Of a stretch of 64,000 nt of DNA, positions 43,886 to 55,184 are shown one piece after another. The translations under genes and the position numbers were made by a program. The DNA lies in assembly GCA_029976025.1 (NCBI GenBank), contig JARKNX010000208.1, forward strand, positions 1 through 64,000. Reading direction: 5' to 3'. Position 1 is the stretch's first letter. Every line of letters begins with the position of its first letter. Under the pieces are notes generated by a model, which made no database searches, had not been told where the DNA came from, and saw only the letters and a program-made list of their open reading frames with translations. This DNA is from Aggregatilineales bacterium. Its GTDB lineage: Bacteria > Chloroflexota > Anaerolineae > Aggregatilineales > Ch27.

Positions 43886-45439
43886 TTAGCCATCACTGCC
43901 CAGCACACTGCCGATCAGAGTTTGCTTGTATTTCCACAGGCGATCGGTGAGCGAGACATGATAGATATGAGGATTCATCATACGCCGCACGCCGGGGTGC
44001 AGACGGTCCACATCCGCCCGGCGCTTCGCCCGCATTGCTTCGATATCCGGAAGCTCGCCGACTAGCCTCCCCTGCCGTAAGACATCCACCAGCAGCGGCT
44101 CAATTTCTGAAAGCTCATCACAGCGCAGGAGGCGGAATTTGAGGTGATCGGAAGGATGGTGCAGGAGGATCTCCGCCATCTCACAGGGATCTTCATCCTC
44201 CAGACTCAAAACATCGGCGGTCGCCTTCCCAAAGCGATCGTACAACCGCCACAGATGTTTGTGGCCGGGGTTGGGAGCCTTGTCAGGTGTATCGGAGATT
44301 TTGATAGCCGGCGCCCAGACTCCCCCGTTATCCATCGCAACCAGCTTATACACGCCATCCAGGGCGCCGCTTCCGGCGGAGGTAATCAGGCGCGTCCCCA
44401 CTCCGTAAACCAGACGCTTCAGGAGATGATCCGGATCAACCCCATACCGGGGCGCCTCCTCCTGTATCTGAGTCACGATCTGCCAGATGTTCAGCTCGTC
44501 AAGCTGGTTGGAAAGCACGATCCGGGTCCCCGGGAAGCCGGCGTCATCGAGCATTCGGGCCGCCTGAATCGCCAGATAAGCCAGGTCTCCCGAATCCAGG
44601 CGGATACCAACGGGCGCATGCCCCTTCCGCCTGAGTTCTTCAAAAACCCGAATCGCGTTAGGGATTCCGCTATCCAGCGTATTGATCGTATCCACGAGCA
44701 GCAGGCAGTCATCCGGATACAGGTCCGCATAAGCCCGGAAGGCATCCAGCTCGCTGCCCCCCAGGGCCATAAACACCTGGACCATGCTGTGTCCGTGCGT
44801 ACCCCGGGGCGGGTATCCCATCGCCAGCGAGACTCCCGTATTAGAGGTGAAATCAGCCCCGCCGATCAGGGCTGCCCTTGCGCCGGCGTTAGCACCCATA
44901 CCCGGGCCGCGCCGCATCCCGAATTCGAGGACCATCTGCCCGCGGCTGACCTCCCGTATCTGGGCCGCTTTGGTGGCAATCAGAATCTGATAGTTGAGCT
45001 GGTTCAGCAGCGGCGACTCCAGCAGTTGAGCCATAGCCAGCGGCCCCTGCACGACTGTCACCGGCTCCTGCGCGTGGATCACCCTGCCCTCGGGTATAGC
45101 CCGCATCGTGATCCCGTCGAAGGCGCCGTTAGCGCGAATCCAGCCCAGGAAGTCTTCCGAAAATAACGGCTTTCCGCCCTGCCCCTTCAGCGTGCGCAAA
45201 TACGCCACATCGTCATCGCGGACATGGGCGTGCCGCATCCAGTCCAGCAGCCACTCCAGCCCGGCGCTGATGCAGTAACCGGCCTGGTGATGCCCGTAAT
45301 CAGGGTAACTGCGGAAGAAGTGATCGAACAGCGCCTCTTTCTCATGCAGATTCATATGATAGTAAAGCTGCGCCATCGTTAACTGATACATATCCGTGAA
45401 CAGTATTCCCTGAGCTATTGCATATTCGCTCTGTTTCAT
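43886..45439 (-). CDS. pncB: Nicotinate phosphoribosyltransferase
   Basis: [88 protein letters not shown]. Confidence 0.95.
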   Translation of the reverse strand: MKQSEYAIAQGILFTDMYQLTMAQLYYHMNLHEKEALFDHFFRSYPDYGHHQAGYCISAGLEWLLDWMRHAHVRDDDVAYLRTLKGQGGKPLFSEDFLGWIRANGAFDGITMRAIPEGRVIHAQEPVTVVQGPLAMAQLLESPLLNQLNYQILIATKAAQIREVSRGQMVLEFGMRRGPGMGANAGARAALIGGADFTSNTGVSLAMGYPPRGTHGHSMVQVFMALGGSELDAFRAYADLYPDDCLLLVDTINTLDSGIPNAIRVFEELRRKGHAPVGIRLDSGDLAYLAIQAARMLDDAGFPGTRIVLSNQLDELNIWQIVTQIQEEAPRYGVDPDHLLKRLVYGVGTRLITSAGSGALDGVYKLVAMDNGGVWAPAIKISDTPDKAPNPGHKHLWRLYDRFGKATADVLSLEDEDPCEMAEILLHHPSDHLKFRLLRCDELSEIEPLLVDVLRQGRLVGELPDIEAMRAKRRADVDRLHPGVRRMMNPHIYHVSLTDRLWKYKQTLIGSVLGSDG

Positions 45440-45701
45440 AACGGCTTACCTTCCTGCCGGTCAGGTGTTTGAGGTAACGCAGGCCGGGATGCGCTCCCCG
45501 CCTTCAACAGTGAGTATAGACAGGGCTTGCCCGCATATCAACGATCGGAGCCGGTGCGCCCGTTCACGCCTGCCCGCCGCATTGGAGGCGCAAATTTGTG
45601 GTATACTTCGCCCGTTTGGGTGGCCCTCGCCTCCCGTGCGCGTCATCGTCTGGAACAGCGAACCCCGGTCGCAGCGGGGAGATTTGTCAAAGGATCGTGG
45701 G

Positions 45702-46667
45702 ATGGACATTGCCATTACCGGCTCAATTGCCTATGACTACCTTATGCGCTTTCCGGGGAAATTCCAGGACCAGATCGTCCCCGACAAGATCGATCGCATC
45801 AGCCTGAGCTTCCTCGTAGACGAGATGACGAAGCATTTCGGAGGGGTGGCGGCCAATATCGCCTATACGCTGGGGTTGCTCCGACACACCCCGCGTCCGA
45901 AGCTGGTCGGCACCGCTGGCAAAGACTTCGGCGACTATCGCAAGTGGCTCGATGAAGCCGGCGTCGATACTTCAACAGTCCGCCAGATTGATGATGTTTT
46001 CACCGCTTCGTTCTTCGTCAATACCGATGCAGTCAACAATCAAATCGCCTCTTTCTACACCGGGGCGATGGCGTGGGCGCGACATTTCACTCTGGCTGAG
46101 CTGCTGCCCCAGAAGCCCGATCTGGTCGTGATCTCTCCCAACGATCCGATCGCTATGCAGCATTACACAACGGAGTGCCACGATGCGGGCATCGCCTTCA
46201 TGTACGATCCCAGCCAGCAGGTAGCCCGCATGGACGGCGAATCGCTTCGCTACGGTATAGAACGGGCGGAAATTCTGGTCTGCAATGAGTATGAGTTTGA
46301 ACTGATTATGCAGAAGACCCGGATGTCATCTGCTGAGATCATCAATCTTGTGCCAGTCGTGATTATTACGCTGGGCAGCGAAGGCGCGCACATTTTCCAG
46401 AATGATCTGAAGATCGAAATCCCGATCTTTCCGGTCTCCCGGATCGTCGATCCGACAGGCGTCGGAGACGCCTTCCGCGCCGGCCTGCTGCGCGGGCGGG
46501 GAGCCGGATGGGACTGGGAGTTGTGCGGCCGGATCGGCGCGCTGTGCGCCGCCTACGCGCTGGAACACAATGGGACGCAGAATCATCGCTTCACACCGGC
46601 GGAGTTCGTGGCGCGTTTCCGTACCGTATTCGACGATCAGGGCCGGCTCGACAGCCTGTTGGACTGA
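45702..46667 (+). CDS. PfkB-family carbohydrate kinase, adenosine kinase-like
   Basis: MDIAITGSIAYDYLMRFPGKF; KHFGGVAANIAYTLGLL; VDPTGVGDAFRAGLLRG; directly precedes ahcY. Confidence 0.9.
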   Translation: MDIAITGSIAYDYLMRFPGKFQDQIVPDKIDRISLSFLVDEMTKHFGGVAANIAYTLGLLRHTPRPKLVGTAGKDFGDYRKWLDEAGVDTSTVRQIDDVFTASFFVNTDAVNNQIASFYTGAMAWARHFTLAELLPQKPDLVVISPNDPIAMQHYTTECHDAGIAFMYDPSQQVARMDGESLRYGIERAEILVCNEYEFELIMQKTRMSSAEIINLVPVVIITLGSEGAHIFQNDLKIEIPIFPVSRIVDPTGVGDAFRAGLLRGRGAGWDWELCGRIGALCAAYALEHNGTQNHRFTPAEFVARFRTVFDDQGRLDSLLD

Positions 46668-46798
46668 TGTTTTTCGGCGCCAGAGTGAGGACCAGCCAAA
46701 CGGCGACAAGCGGCAAAAGCTGTGCTACAATCAGCCGCTGTCTGTCATTTTATAGGGATGAAAGTCCCGTTTTGTTGTCTCCTGATAACCGTGTTTAA

Positions 46799-48073
<1,275 letters not shown>

Positions 48074-48080
48074 TCGGGGC

Positions 48081-48152
48081 ACGGCAAAAAGCCGTTGATT
48101 CTCCGGGGCATGGCCGGCCCGGGTTGCTGATGCAGCCCTCCGGCCACGCCCC
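48081..48152. repeat. Two adjacent hairpins in the ahcY / DUF4397 intergenic region
   Basis: ACGGC-AAAAA-GCCGT (48081-48095) and a long stem GGGGCaTGGCCGG…CCGGCCAcGCCCC (48105-48152) enclosing GGGTTGC-TGAT-GCAGCCC. Confidence 0.7.
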
Positions 48153-48216
48153 CACCCGATTACGCGAACCTTTCTGAAGTTGTAAAATAGACGTTGTTTG
48201 TTTAAGGGAGATACAC

Positions 48217-51200
48217 ATGAACCGTCGCCTAGTTCTGACACTTGTGCTGGTCACCGGCATCCTTCTGCTGGGCCTTGTGCCGGGTGTCTTCGCCGCGCCG
48301 CGCGCGCAGGCGGAGATTGCCCAGGTCCGCCTGGTCCATGCAGTCCCGGATGCTCCTGCCGTGGATGTCCTGATCGACGGAGGGCTGGTCGCCTCCTCGC
48401 TCACCTACCTGGAAGCTACACCTTATATTCTGTTGATGAGTGGCGGCGAGCACACCATCTCGATACAGGCTGGCGGCGTCGATATCGTCCGAACGTCACT
48501 CACCATCAACGGCGGCCAGAATCTGACTGCCCTGATGATGGGCACAGCCGAAGCGATTGAGATCAACACTTTTGAGGATGATCTCAGCGGCCTGGTGCCG
48601 GGGAATACCCGTCTGAGCGCCATCAATGCCCTGTCCGGCGTCGAAGCAGTCGATATCATCCTGCCTGACGGCAGCCCGGTCTTTCAGGACCTGGCGTACG
48701 GCGCCAGTTCCGGCGGGATTGATATCCCGGCCAATACCTATCCGCTGGTAATTGTGTCTGCTGGCGGCTCTGTGGAACAGGCGCTGACACCCGCTGCGAG
48801 CTATGCTCTGCAAGCGGGCATGCTTTACCGGCTGCTGGTCACGGGCGGCGTGCCCACGGCCCTCATGTTAGAAACTCCGGTACAGGCCCCGGCAGACAGC
48901 GTGAACCTGCGCCTGGCACATGCTATCGAGGGCGCTCCTGCCGTCGATGTGTACGCCAACGATATGCTGATTGTGCCCGGTCTGGCCGCCGGAGAAATGA
49001 CGCAGTACATGGCCTTGCCTCTTGGCACCTACGAGATCAGTATGCGCACGGCGGGTGAGCAGAACGTCGCTTCCATCGCCCAGATCGCCTTCGATGTCAG
49101 CAATCCAGAGGTTGCGGGGCAGGCCAGCACCATCGCCGCAGTGGATAAGGGCGATAGCCTGGGTCTCCAGATCTATCAGGATGATTTCAGCATACTCGAC
49201 TCGGGGACAGGCCGGATCAGCCTCCTGAATGCGCTGCCTGGCTCCTCACTGACTGCCGCCCTGAGCGACGGCACCACCCTGACAGCCGGCACACCGTTCG
49301 ACAGCGCAGCGACTTCGGCCCAGGTTCCCGCCGGTGATTACACCCTGACCCTCACGGATGAAGCGAGCGGTAAAGCCATCACCTCTGATGTCAGCCTCAC
49401 AGGCGGCACGCTCACCAGTGTGCTCGTCGCCGGCCCGGCGGAACAGCCGCTGGTCATTACCGGGACAACTGCTCTAAATGTCCAGCCCGGCAGCGTTGTG
49501 GCCGCCGTCGCTGAAGTTATCCCCACAACAACACCTGAGATTCTGGTCACAGAGGAAGCCCCAACTGAAGTGCCCGCTGTTCCGACGGAGACGCCTGTTC
49601 CGGTCGAGATCGCTGCCGCGCCGACCGCTACCCTGGCCCCGACAACGGCGCCTGTCGCGCAGCCCTTGCCTGCTGAAGGGCCAGTCGGCCTGGTCTATAA
49701 CCTCGACCCCGGCGCAAATCTGCAGCTTCGCCAGTATCCGAACTCTGCTGCCCTGTCGATCGGCCGTGTCAGCTCCGGCACAGTTCTGAGTATCCTCGGC
49801 CGCGCTGGCGAGCCGGACTTCCCGAATCTGGTAGACCTGCCGCCCAACGCCGATCTTGATCCGATGGAAACCTGGCTCAGCGTGCTGTACAACACGCCGG
49901 AAGGCGGCACGGTCGAAGCGTGGGCAACCGCCCAGTACGTCCATATCACTGAGGATGGCAAGCCAGTCCGCCTGGCCGATCTGGAACCATTGCGCTCCGA
50001 TATTCCCGGCACGGCATCCGGCTCGACAGTTGCCCAGCCGACAGCCGCTCCCGCCGACGCTGAGTTCTATGCCGTCGTGTTCAATCTCAATCCGGACGCG
50101 CGCCTGAACATCCGCCGCACTCCCGAAACAATAGGCGAGGTCCTGGCCGGCGTCGGCCCTGGCACAATCCTGGAGCCGACCGGCATTCTGGAGGATCTGT
50201 CCTGGACGTTTGTGACCTTCCGTCCGGAAGGCGGCGGCACAATCACCGGCTGGGTTTCCACCGAGTTCCTGCAATTCGTGTTTCGGGGGAAGATGGCCCT
50301 GCCCACGGCGGGGAATATTGACGAGTATTTGCAGCGCAGCGTGCTGCTGTACGCTGACCCGACCCGGCGCGGCGAAATCAGCCCGGAAGCTGCCGCAGCA
50401 GCGGGCGCTACGCCTACACCTGCGGCGCAGTCCGAGTTCTATCTGCTGGTATTCAACCTCGATCCCGGCGCTAACCTGAATATCCGCCGCACCCCCGATA
50501 CGCTGGCCGAAATTCTGGCGGCAGTGCCCTCCGGCACTATCCTCGAGCCAGTTGGCATTCTTGAGGATCTCTCCTGGACATTCGTGCGCTATCTGCCGCC
50601 GCAGGGTGGCGAGATCACCGGCTGGGCCTCGACAGAATTCCTGCAGTTTGCCTATCGCGGGCGGACTTATCGGCCCCTCCCCGAATATATCAACGAATTT
50701 CTGCAGCGCGGGCTGGTGATCTACGTGGACCCAACGCTGCGCGGGGAAGTGAGCGCGGAAGCAGTGCTTGTGACGCCCACTGCCGCCCCTTCTGACGCCG
50801 AATTCTACAGCGTTGTGTTCAATCTGTTTGAAAGCGCGCGTCTGAACGTCCGCCGGACGCCCGATACCCTGGCCGAAATACTGGTCGCTGTGCCGCCGGG
50901 GACCATATTGCTGCCAGTGGGTATCCTGGAGGACCTTTCCTGGACCTTCGTGACCTTCCTGCCTGAGGGCGGCGGCACGATCACCGGCTGGGCCTCGACG
51001 GAATTCCTCCAGTTCGTTTTCCGCGGTCGCGCTTCCTTGCCGACGCCGGAAAATATCGAGGAGTACCTCCAGCGCGGTTTGCTCCTGTACCAGGACCCGA
51101 CCACTCGCGGCGAAGTTAGCGATGATGCCGTCACCGCAGGAGGGTCCTCGGCAGATACTGACGCGTCGCGATATCGCAATCAGTATGTCGGCACTGTAGT

Positions 51201-51429
51201 CTCGGCCCCTGGCGCGAACCTGCACTTGCGCCAGACCCCGGATGCCGCCAGCCGCTCCCTGGCCCTGATACCAAGTGGAGCAATTATACTGATCGAGGGC
51301 CGGACGGCTGACGCCGGCTGGCTGCAAGCCGAATATGACAATATGCCCGGCTGGGTGGCCAGCGCTTACGTTGGCGTTACCCGAAACGGCCAGCGCGTGG
51401 CTATTCAGGATATTCCGGTTGTCCAGTAA
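48217..51429 (+). CDS. Large secreted protein: N-terminal DUF4397-like repeats, Thr/Pro-rich linker, multiple SH3-like domains
   Basis: Signal peptide; VRLVHAVPDAPAVDVLIDGG / LRLAHAIEGAPAVDVYANDM; then LVYNLDPGANLQLRQYPN… and three near-identical ~122-124 aa SH3-like units. Confidence 0.85.
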   Translation: MNRRLVLTLVLVTGILLLGLVPGVFAAPRAQAEIAQVRLVHAVPDAPAVDVLIDGGLVASSLTYLEATPYILLMSGGEHTISIQAGGVDIVRTSLTINGGQNLTALMMGTAEAIEINTFEDDLSGLVPGNTRLSAINALSGVEAVDIILPDGSPVFQDLAYGASSGGIDIPANTYPLVIVSAGGSVEQALTPAASYALQAGMLYRLLVTGGVPTALMLETPVQAPADSVNLRLAHAIEGAPAVDVYANDMLIVPGLAAGEMTQYMALPLGTYEISMRTAGEQNVASIAQIAFDVSNPEVAGQASTIAAVDKGDSLGLQIYQDDFSILDSGTGRISLLNALPGSSLTAALSDGTTLTAGTPFDSAATSAQVPAGDYTLTLTDEASGKAITSDVSLTGGTLTSVLVAGPAEQPLVITGTTALNVQPGSVVAAVAEVIPTTTPEILVTEEAPTEVPAVPTETPVPVEIAAAPTATLAPTTAPVAQPLPAEGPVGLVYNLDPGANLQLRQYPNSAALSIGRVSSGTVLSILGRAGEPDFPNLVDLPPNADLDPMETWLSVLYNTPEGGTVEAWATAQYVHITEDGKPVRLADLEPLRSDIPGTASGSTVAQPTAAPADAEFYAVVFNLNPDARLNIRRTPETIGEVLAGVGPGTILEPTGILEDLSWTFVTFRPEGGGTITGWVSTEFLQFVFRGKMALPTAGNIDEYLQRSVLLYADPTRRGEISPEAAAAAGATPTPAAQSEFYLLVFNLDPGANLNIRRTPDTLAEILAAVPSGTILEPVGILEDLSWTFVRYLPPQGGEITGWASTEFLQFAYRGRTYRPLPEYINEFLQRGLVIYVDPTLRGEVSAEAVLVTPTAAPSDAEFYSVVFNLFESARLNVRRTPDTLAEILVAVPPGTILLPVGILEDLSWTFVTFLPEGGGTITGWASTEFLQFVFRGRASLPTPENIEEYLQRGLLLYQDPTTRGEVSDDAVTAGGSSADTDASRYRNQYVGTVVSAPGANLHLRQTPDAASRSLALIPSGAIILIEGRTADAGWLQAEYDNMPGWVASAYVGVTRNGQRVAIQDIPVVQ
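50062..51140 (+). repeat. Three in-frame tandem repeats (SH3-like units), period 372 and 366 bp
   Basis: EFYAVVFNLNPDARLNIRRTPETIGEVL… / EFYLLVFNLDPGANLNIRRTPDTLAEIL… / EFYSVVFNLFESARLNVRRTPDTLAEIL…, units starting at 50062, 50434 and 50800. Confidence 0.9.
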
Positions 51430-51451
51430 TCCGCCACAGCCTCAGTCTGTC

Positions 51452-51486
51452 AACGGCCCCGCCCTCAACGGGGCCGTTCTGTTTGC
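51452..51486 (+). terminator. Intrinsic terminator
   Basis: AACGGCCCCG-CCCTCAA-CGGGGCCGTT followed by CTGTTT. Confidence 0.8.
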
Positions 51487-51573
51487 TGTGTATGGGAATA
51501 ACGGCAGATTGGTCAGGCCCGGAGAGCGAATTACAATAAAGCCGGATGGCGATCTGGCGAGAGGATAGCATCT

Positions 51574-53658
51574 ATGGCCTGGCGACGAGCTTTCTACCTT
51601 TTTTCCATCCTGTTATTCCTGGCCCTGCCCGCGTGCAGCAGCACACCCGCGCCGACGGCAGCGGTTTTGCCCACTGTCACGCTCGCCCCTACAGCCACGC
51701 CCGCCCCGCAGCCTACCGCCACGATAGGTTCGGTTCCCCAGGCGGCGGCTGAGCCGCAGGTCAGCGGCCAGATACGTGTCGTGCAGGCGGCGCCCGAAAC
51801 AGGTGCTGTCGATGTCTACCTCGAACAGGCTCTGATCGCCGGACGGCTGGGCCCGGGGGCTTTCACTAACCCGGTTGCCGTACCTGTCGGGGTCTACACA
51901 CTTCAGGTTATCCCGGCGGGTGCGCAGATCGATACGCAGGTGCTGGCCGAAACCTCCGTCAACATACTGCCGGAGCAGTCTTTCCTCGCCCTGATCACAG
52001 GTACGGCCGAGACCCTGAACATTTCCGTCTTCCAGGAAGATCTGAGCGCCATCCCCCAGGGACAGTCGCGTCTGGCCTTCCTGCACGGGGTGCCGCGCGG
52101 CCCTCTGTTCTCGCCGCGGGTGGATGCCCAGCCGCTGCCCGACATACTGGACCTGGGTCAGGTTAGCGCGGGCTACCTGTTCGAAAGCCGCCCGCATCGC
52201 CTCGCCTTCTACGCCGGCGATACCCTGCTCGCCAGTATTGACGCCGCCCTCGCCCCGCAGCAGATGTATACCGCCGTCCTGATAGGCCGTGTCGGCGGCG
52301 GCGATTACCGCATACTGCTCTTCAGCACGCCGGTTCAGACGCCCGGTCAGGTACGCTTCATCCATGCTGCCCCCAGCACGGGATATGTCCGCATCGACCT
52401 GGGCGAACAGACGCTGGCAGAAAATCTGCCCTATCGGGATACAGGTGGCTGGCAACCCGTCAAGCCGGGAACCTATGAATTGCGGGTGACCGAAGCAGAT
52501 GCGGAGGAAGCGACGCGACCGCTGGTAGTGACCCGGCTGAACATCGCCCCTGCACAGGCCCTGGAAATCGTGATGCTGGAAGAGCGCGGCATCCCCACTG
52601 TGCGGGCATATGACTATCCTCTGGCGCCCACTCTGCCGCAGACCATCCGCCTGGTGAGCGTCAATGCCGCACCCGACGCGCCAGTTATCTATGCCCAGAT
52701 GTTCTCCGAGCGTCTTGCCAGCATCCCACCCATCCCTTATGGCGCCTATACGCGCCCGCTCGATCTGCCGGCGGGCCAGTACGATGAGCTGATGTGGCTC
52801 ACAGGCGAGGGAAACAATGCCAGGGTTGTGGAGCGCGCGGGCAGCGTGACCCTTGAAGAAGGGCACACCTATACTTATATCGTCACCGGCCAGGACTATC
52901 TGCCCTTCCTGCTGGGCACTGAGACAGGGCTGGATACATCGGTTGCCAGCATCGGCCCGGATACCAATCCCGGCGATGTAGCTGAGGTGCGCGCATTGAA
53001 TGCGCTGGCTGAGCCGCTCGGGCTCCGGGTTCAACTGGGAGACATAACACTGACGGAATTGCTGGAATATGCTGAGGCCAGCGGGTACCAGACAGTCCCT
53101 GCCCAGGATTACACTTTGCGCGTTGGATCGGCGGGCAGCTCGCACAACGCCCCGGATTACCTCATCCAGGATCTGTCCCTGCTGAACACGCGCAAGGCCA
53201 CCATCCTTCTGTATGGGCCAGCAGAAACCATGCAGGCAGCGCTACTCCCGGACTATGAGGATCCGGTCGGCCTCGGTCAGGCCGTGCTGCGCGTCATTCA
53301 CGCCGCTCCCGGGCGGGGTGACCTCACGATATCGCTCAACATTCCCGGCATCATGCCGACGCAGCCGCCGATCGATATTGACGGAACTCCCAGTTACCCC
53401 CCGCCCACGCCCGATCGGTCGCTGGACACCTATAAATCATCTGCCTTCAGGCCGGGAGACTCAACCGGCTTCGTCGGCCTCCCGACTGGCGTTTACGATA
53501 TCCTTGTGCAGCGAACATCCGATTCGCACGTAGTCGCCATTGTGCCGCGCCTCCAACTGGAAAGCCGCACTCTCTACGACCTGATTCTGCTGCCCGACAC
53601 CTCCGGCGAAGGCTTCACCGTGCAACTCCTGAGTCAGAACGTTGAAAGCAGGCCCTGA
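51574..53658 (+). CDS. Lipoprotein with multiple DUF4397-like domains
   Basis: Lipobox LALPACSS; repeated 'IRVVQAAPETGAVDVYLEQ', 'VRFIHAAPSTGYVRIDLG', 'LRVIHAAPGRGDLTISLN'. Confidence 0.85.
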   Translation: MAWRRAFYLFSILLFLALPACSSTPAPTAAVLPTVTLAPTATPAPQPTATIGSVPQAAAEPQVSGQIRVVQAAPETGAVDVYLEQALIAGRLGPGAFTNPVAVPVGVYTLQVIPAGAQIDTQVLAETSVNILPEQSFLALITGTAETLNISVFQEDLSAIPQGQSRLAFLHGVPRGPLFSPRVDAQPLPDILDLGQVSAGYLFESRPHRLAFYAGDTLLASIDAALAPQQMYTAVLIGRVGGGDYRILLFSTPVQTPGQVRFIHAAPSTGYVRIDLGEQTLAENLPYRDTGGWQPVKPGTYELRVTEADAEEATRPLVVTRLNIAPAQALEIVMLEERGIPTVRAYDYPLAPTLPQTIRLVSVNAAPDAPVIYAQMFSERLASIPPIPYGAYTRPLDLPAGQYDELMWLTGEGNNARVVERAGSVTLEEGHTYTYIVTGQDYLPFLLGTETGLDTSVASIGPDTNPGDVAEVRALNALAEPLGLRVQLGDITLTELLEYAEASGYQTVPAQDYTLRVGSAGSSHNAPDYLIQDLSLLNTRKATILLYGPAETMQAALLPDYEDPVGLGQAVLRVIHAAPGRGDLTISLNIPGIMPTQPPIDIDGTPSYPPPTPDRSLDTYKSSAFRPGDSTGFVGLPTGVYDILVQRTSDSHVVAIVPRLQLESRTLYDLILLPDTSGEGFTVQLLSQNVESRP

Positions 53659-53673
53659 TATCCACGCTGTGCC

Positions 53674-53708
53674 GCCGGCAGGAGTTACCATATCTCCTGC
53701 CGGCTTAA
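53674..53708 (+). terminator. Intrinsic terminator
   Basis: GCCGGCAGGAG-TTACCATAT-CTCCTGCCGGC followed by TTAA. Confidence 0.75.
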
Positions 53709-53754
53709 CCCGTAAAACGATATATCACATTTCTATGTTTATAATCTTTTTAAT

Positions 53755-53784
53755 TTGACAAAGCCCTCTCCGACATGATAGTAT
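53755..53784 (+). promoter_or_regulatory. Sigma70-type promoter upstream of the SufR-like gene
   Basis: TTGACA-18 nt-TAGTAT in an AT-rich intergenic stretch. Confidence 0.55.
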
Positions 53785-53848
53785 CGTGCTGAAATATGAC
53801 GAAGTCGGCGCGGCGGCGCTGGCTGGTGGATGGGCAAAGGCCCCCATC

Positions 53849-54493
53849 ATGCAACAGACAAGACAGTGTATACTGCAAATCCTCAAGGATAACGGCACAG
53901 CCACCGTTGACGAACTGGTGAAGGCGCTCTCCAGCAGCGTTGGCGACATTACCGCCGTCACAGTGCGACATCATCTCGAAATTCTGCGCGGCGATGGGCT
54001 GGTTGCCGCGCCAACAATACGCCGGCGCACCACGCCAGGTCGGCCGCAGCACGTCTACTCGCTGACTGATAAAGCGCTGGAACTCTTCCCCAACAATTAC
54101 CGCAGCCTGGCAGCGCAGTTGTTATTTCAGATCAAGACCCAGCTCCCTGCTCATGACGTGAATGTAATTCTGGAAGGGGTGGCGGACCAGATGGCGAGCA
54201 CGCTCCCTCCGTCCGACGCCCCCCTGCCCGTCCGGCTCAACCAGGTTGTCGAGTATTTATCCCACCTCGGTTATCATGCCCGCTGGGAAGTTTGCGAAGA
54301 AGGCTACATGCTGTTGACTGCTAACTGCCCTTACCACCACCTGGCGCAGAAGCACGACGAGCTTTGCCTGATGGACATGCGCCTGGTATCGAAGCTGCTG
54401 GGCGGGATCGTGCCTCGACGGGTGAGTCACATGGCTGGCGGTGATGAAAGCTGTGCTTACCTGATTCCGGAGAAAATTACCCAGACATCCTGA
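53849..54493 (+). CDS. DeoR/ArsR-type HTH regulator, SufR-like
   Basis: HTH TATVDELVKALSSSVGDITAVTVRHHLEILRGDGLV; C-terminal Cys cluster CEEGYMLLTANCPYHHLAQKHDELC plus a distal Cys; start placed at MQQTRQ (ORF open from 53786). Confidence 0.82.
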   Translation: MQQTRQCILQILKDNGTATVDELVKALSSSVGDITAVTVRHHLEILRGDGLVAAPTIRRRTTPGRPQHVYSLTDKALELFPNNYRSLAAQLLFQIKTQLPAHDVNVILEGVADQMASTLPPSDAPLPVRLNQVVEYLSHLGYHARWEVCEEGYMLLTANCPYHHLAQKHDELCLMDMRLVSKLLGGIVPRRVSHMAGGDESCAYLIPEKITQTS

Positions 54494-54580
54494 ATAAACA
54501 AGACGAATCTCTAACTTATTGACGATCCCCCCGAAGCATGGTAAACTTCCGTCCATCATCTTACATAAGGAGAATGCCGC

Positions 54581-54991
54581 ATGACTGCATCACTGAACGC
54601 ACAGGAAACCACCGAAGCCACCCCGATCCTGAATGTCACCCCTGCTGCCGCGAGCAAGATTAAGGAACTGCTGGAGGCGCGCGGGTTGCAGGATTACTCT
54701 CTGCGCGTTTTTGTGAGCGGCGGTGGGTGTTCGGGCCTTCAATACGGCATGGCCTTCGAAAAGGAAGCCGACGAATCGGACACCCGGGTTGATACACAGG
54801 GTGTAAGTCTGCTGGTAGACTCAATGAGCCTGGAATATCTCCACGGCGCATATATCGACTTCGTCGATAACCTGATGGGTGGCGGATTCCGTATCGACAA
54901 CCCGAACGCAACCTCATCCTGTGGCTGCGGTCACTCGTTCCGCACTGCGGACAGCAGCAGCTCCGGCAGCGGCTGTGGTGGTTGCCACTAG
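54581..54991 (+). CDS. A-type iron-sulfur carrier/insertion protein (IscA/ErpA family)
   Basis: LNVTPAAASKIKELLEARG…LRVFVSGGGCSGLQYGMAFE; SSCGCGHSF. Confidence 0.94.
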   Translation: MTASLNAQETTEATPILNVTPAAASKIKELLEARGLQDYSLRVFVSGGGCSGLQYGMAFEKEADESDTRVDTQGVSLLVDSMSLEYLHGAYIDFVDNLMGGGFRIDNPNATSSCGCGHSFRTADSSSSGSGCGGCH

Positions 54992-55052
54992 CACCTGCCA
55001 ATTGACGCTTTTGCGGAGCCGCAATTCAGGAACATCATGAGTGTCATGGGAG

Positions 55053-55090
55053 GGACCTTGTTCGGCGCAGACTGGACAAGGTCCTTCGTT
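55053..55090 (+). terminator. Intrinsic terminator
   Basis: GGACCTTGT-14 nt-ACAAGGTCC followed by TTCGTT. Confidence 0.65.
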
Positions 55091-55184
55091 CGAGGGTATG
55101 CGGCCAGGTTCTGAACAGGCGCAGCGCCCTTACAGCCGGGATATGGCCTGGCTACCGTACGCCAGTTGACGAAGGAAACCAACC

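Noticed and set aside
49474-51327. 617-aa ORF antisense to the SH3-repeat protein
   Set aside because: Mirror ORF created by codon bias and repeats in a GC-rich gene; low-complexity, no recognisable domain; sense strand is strongly supported.
51613-53145. 510-aa ORF antisense to the DUF4397 lipoprotein
   Set aside because: Spurious GC-driven antisense frame.
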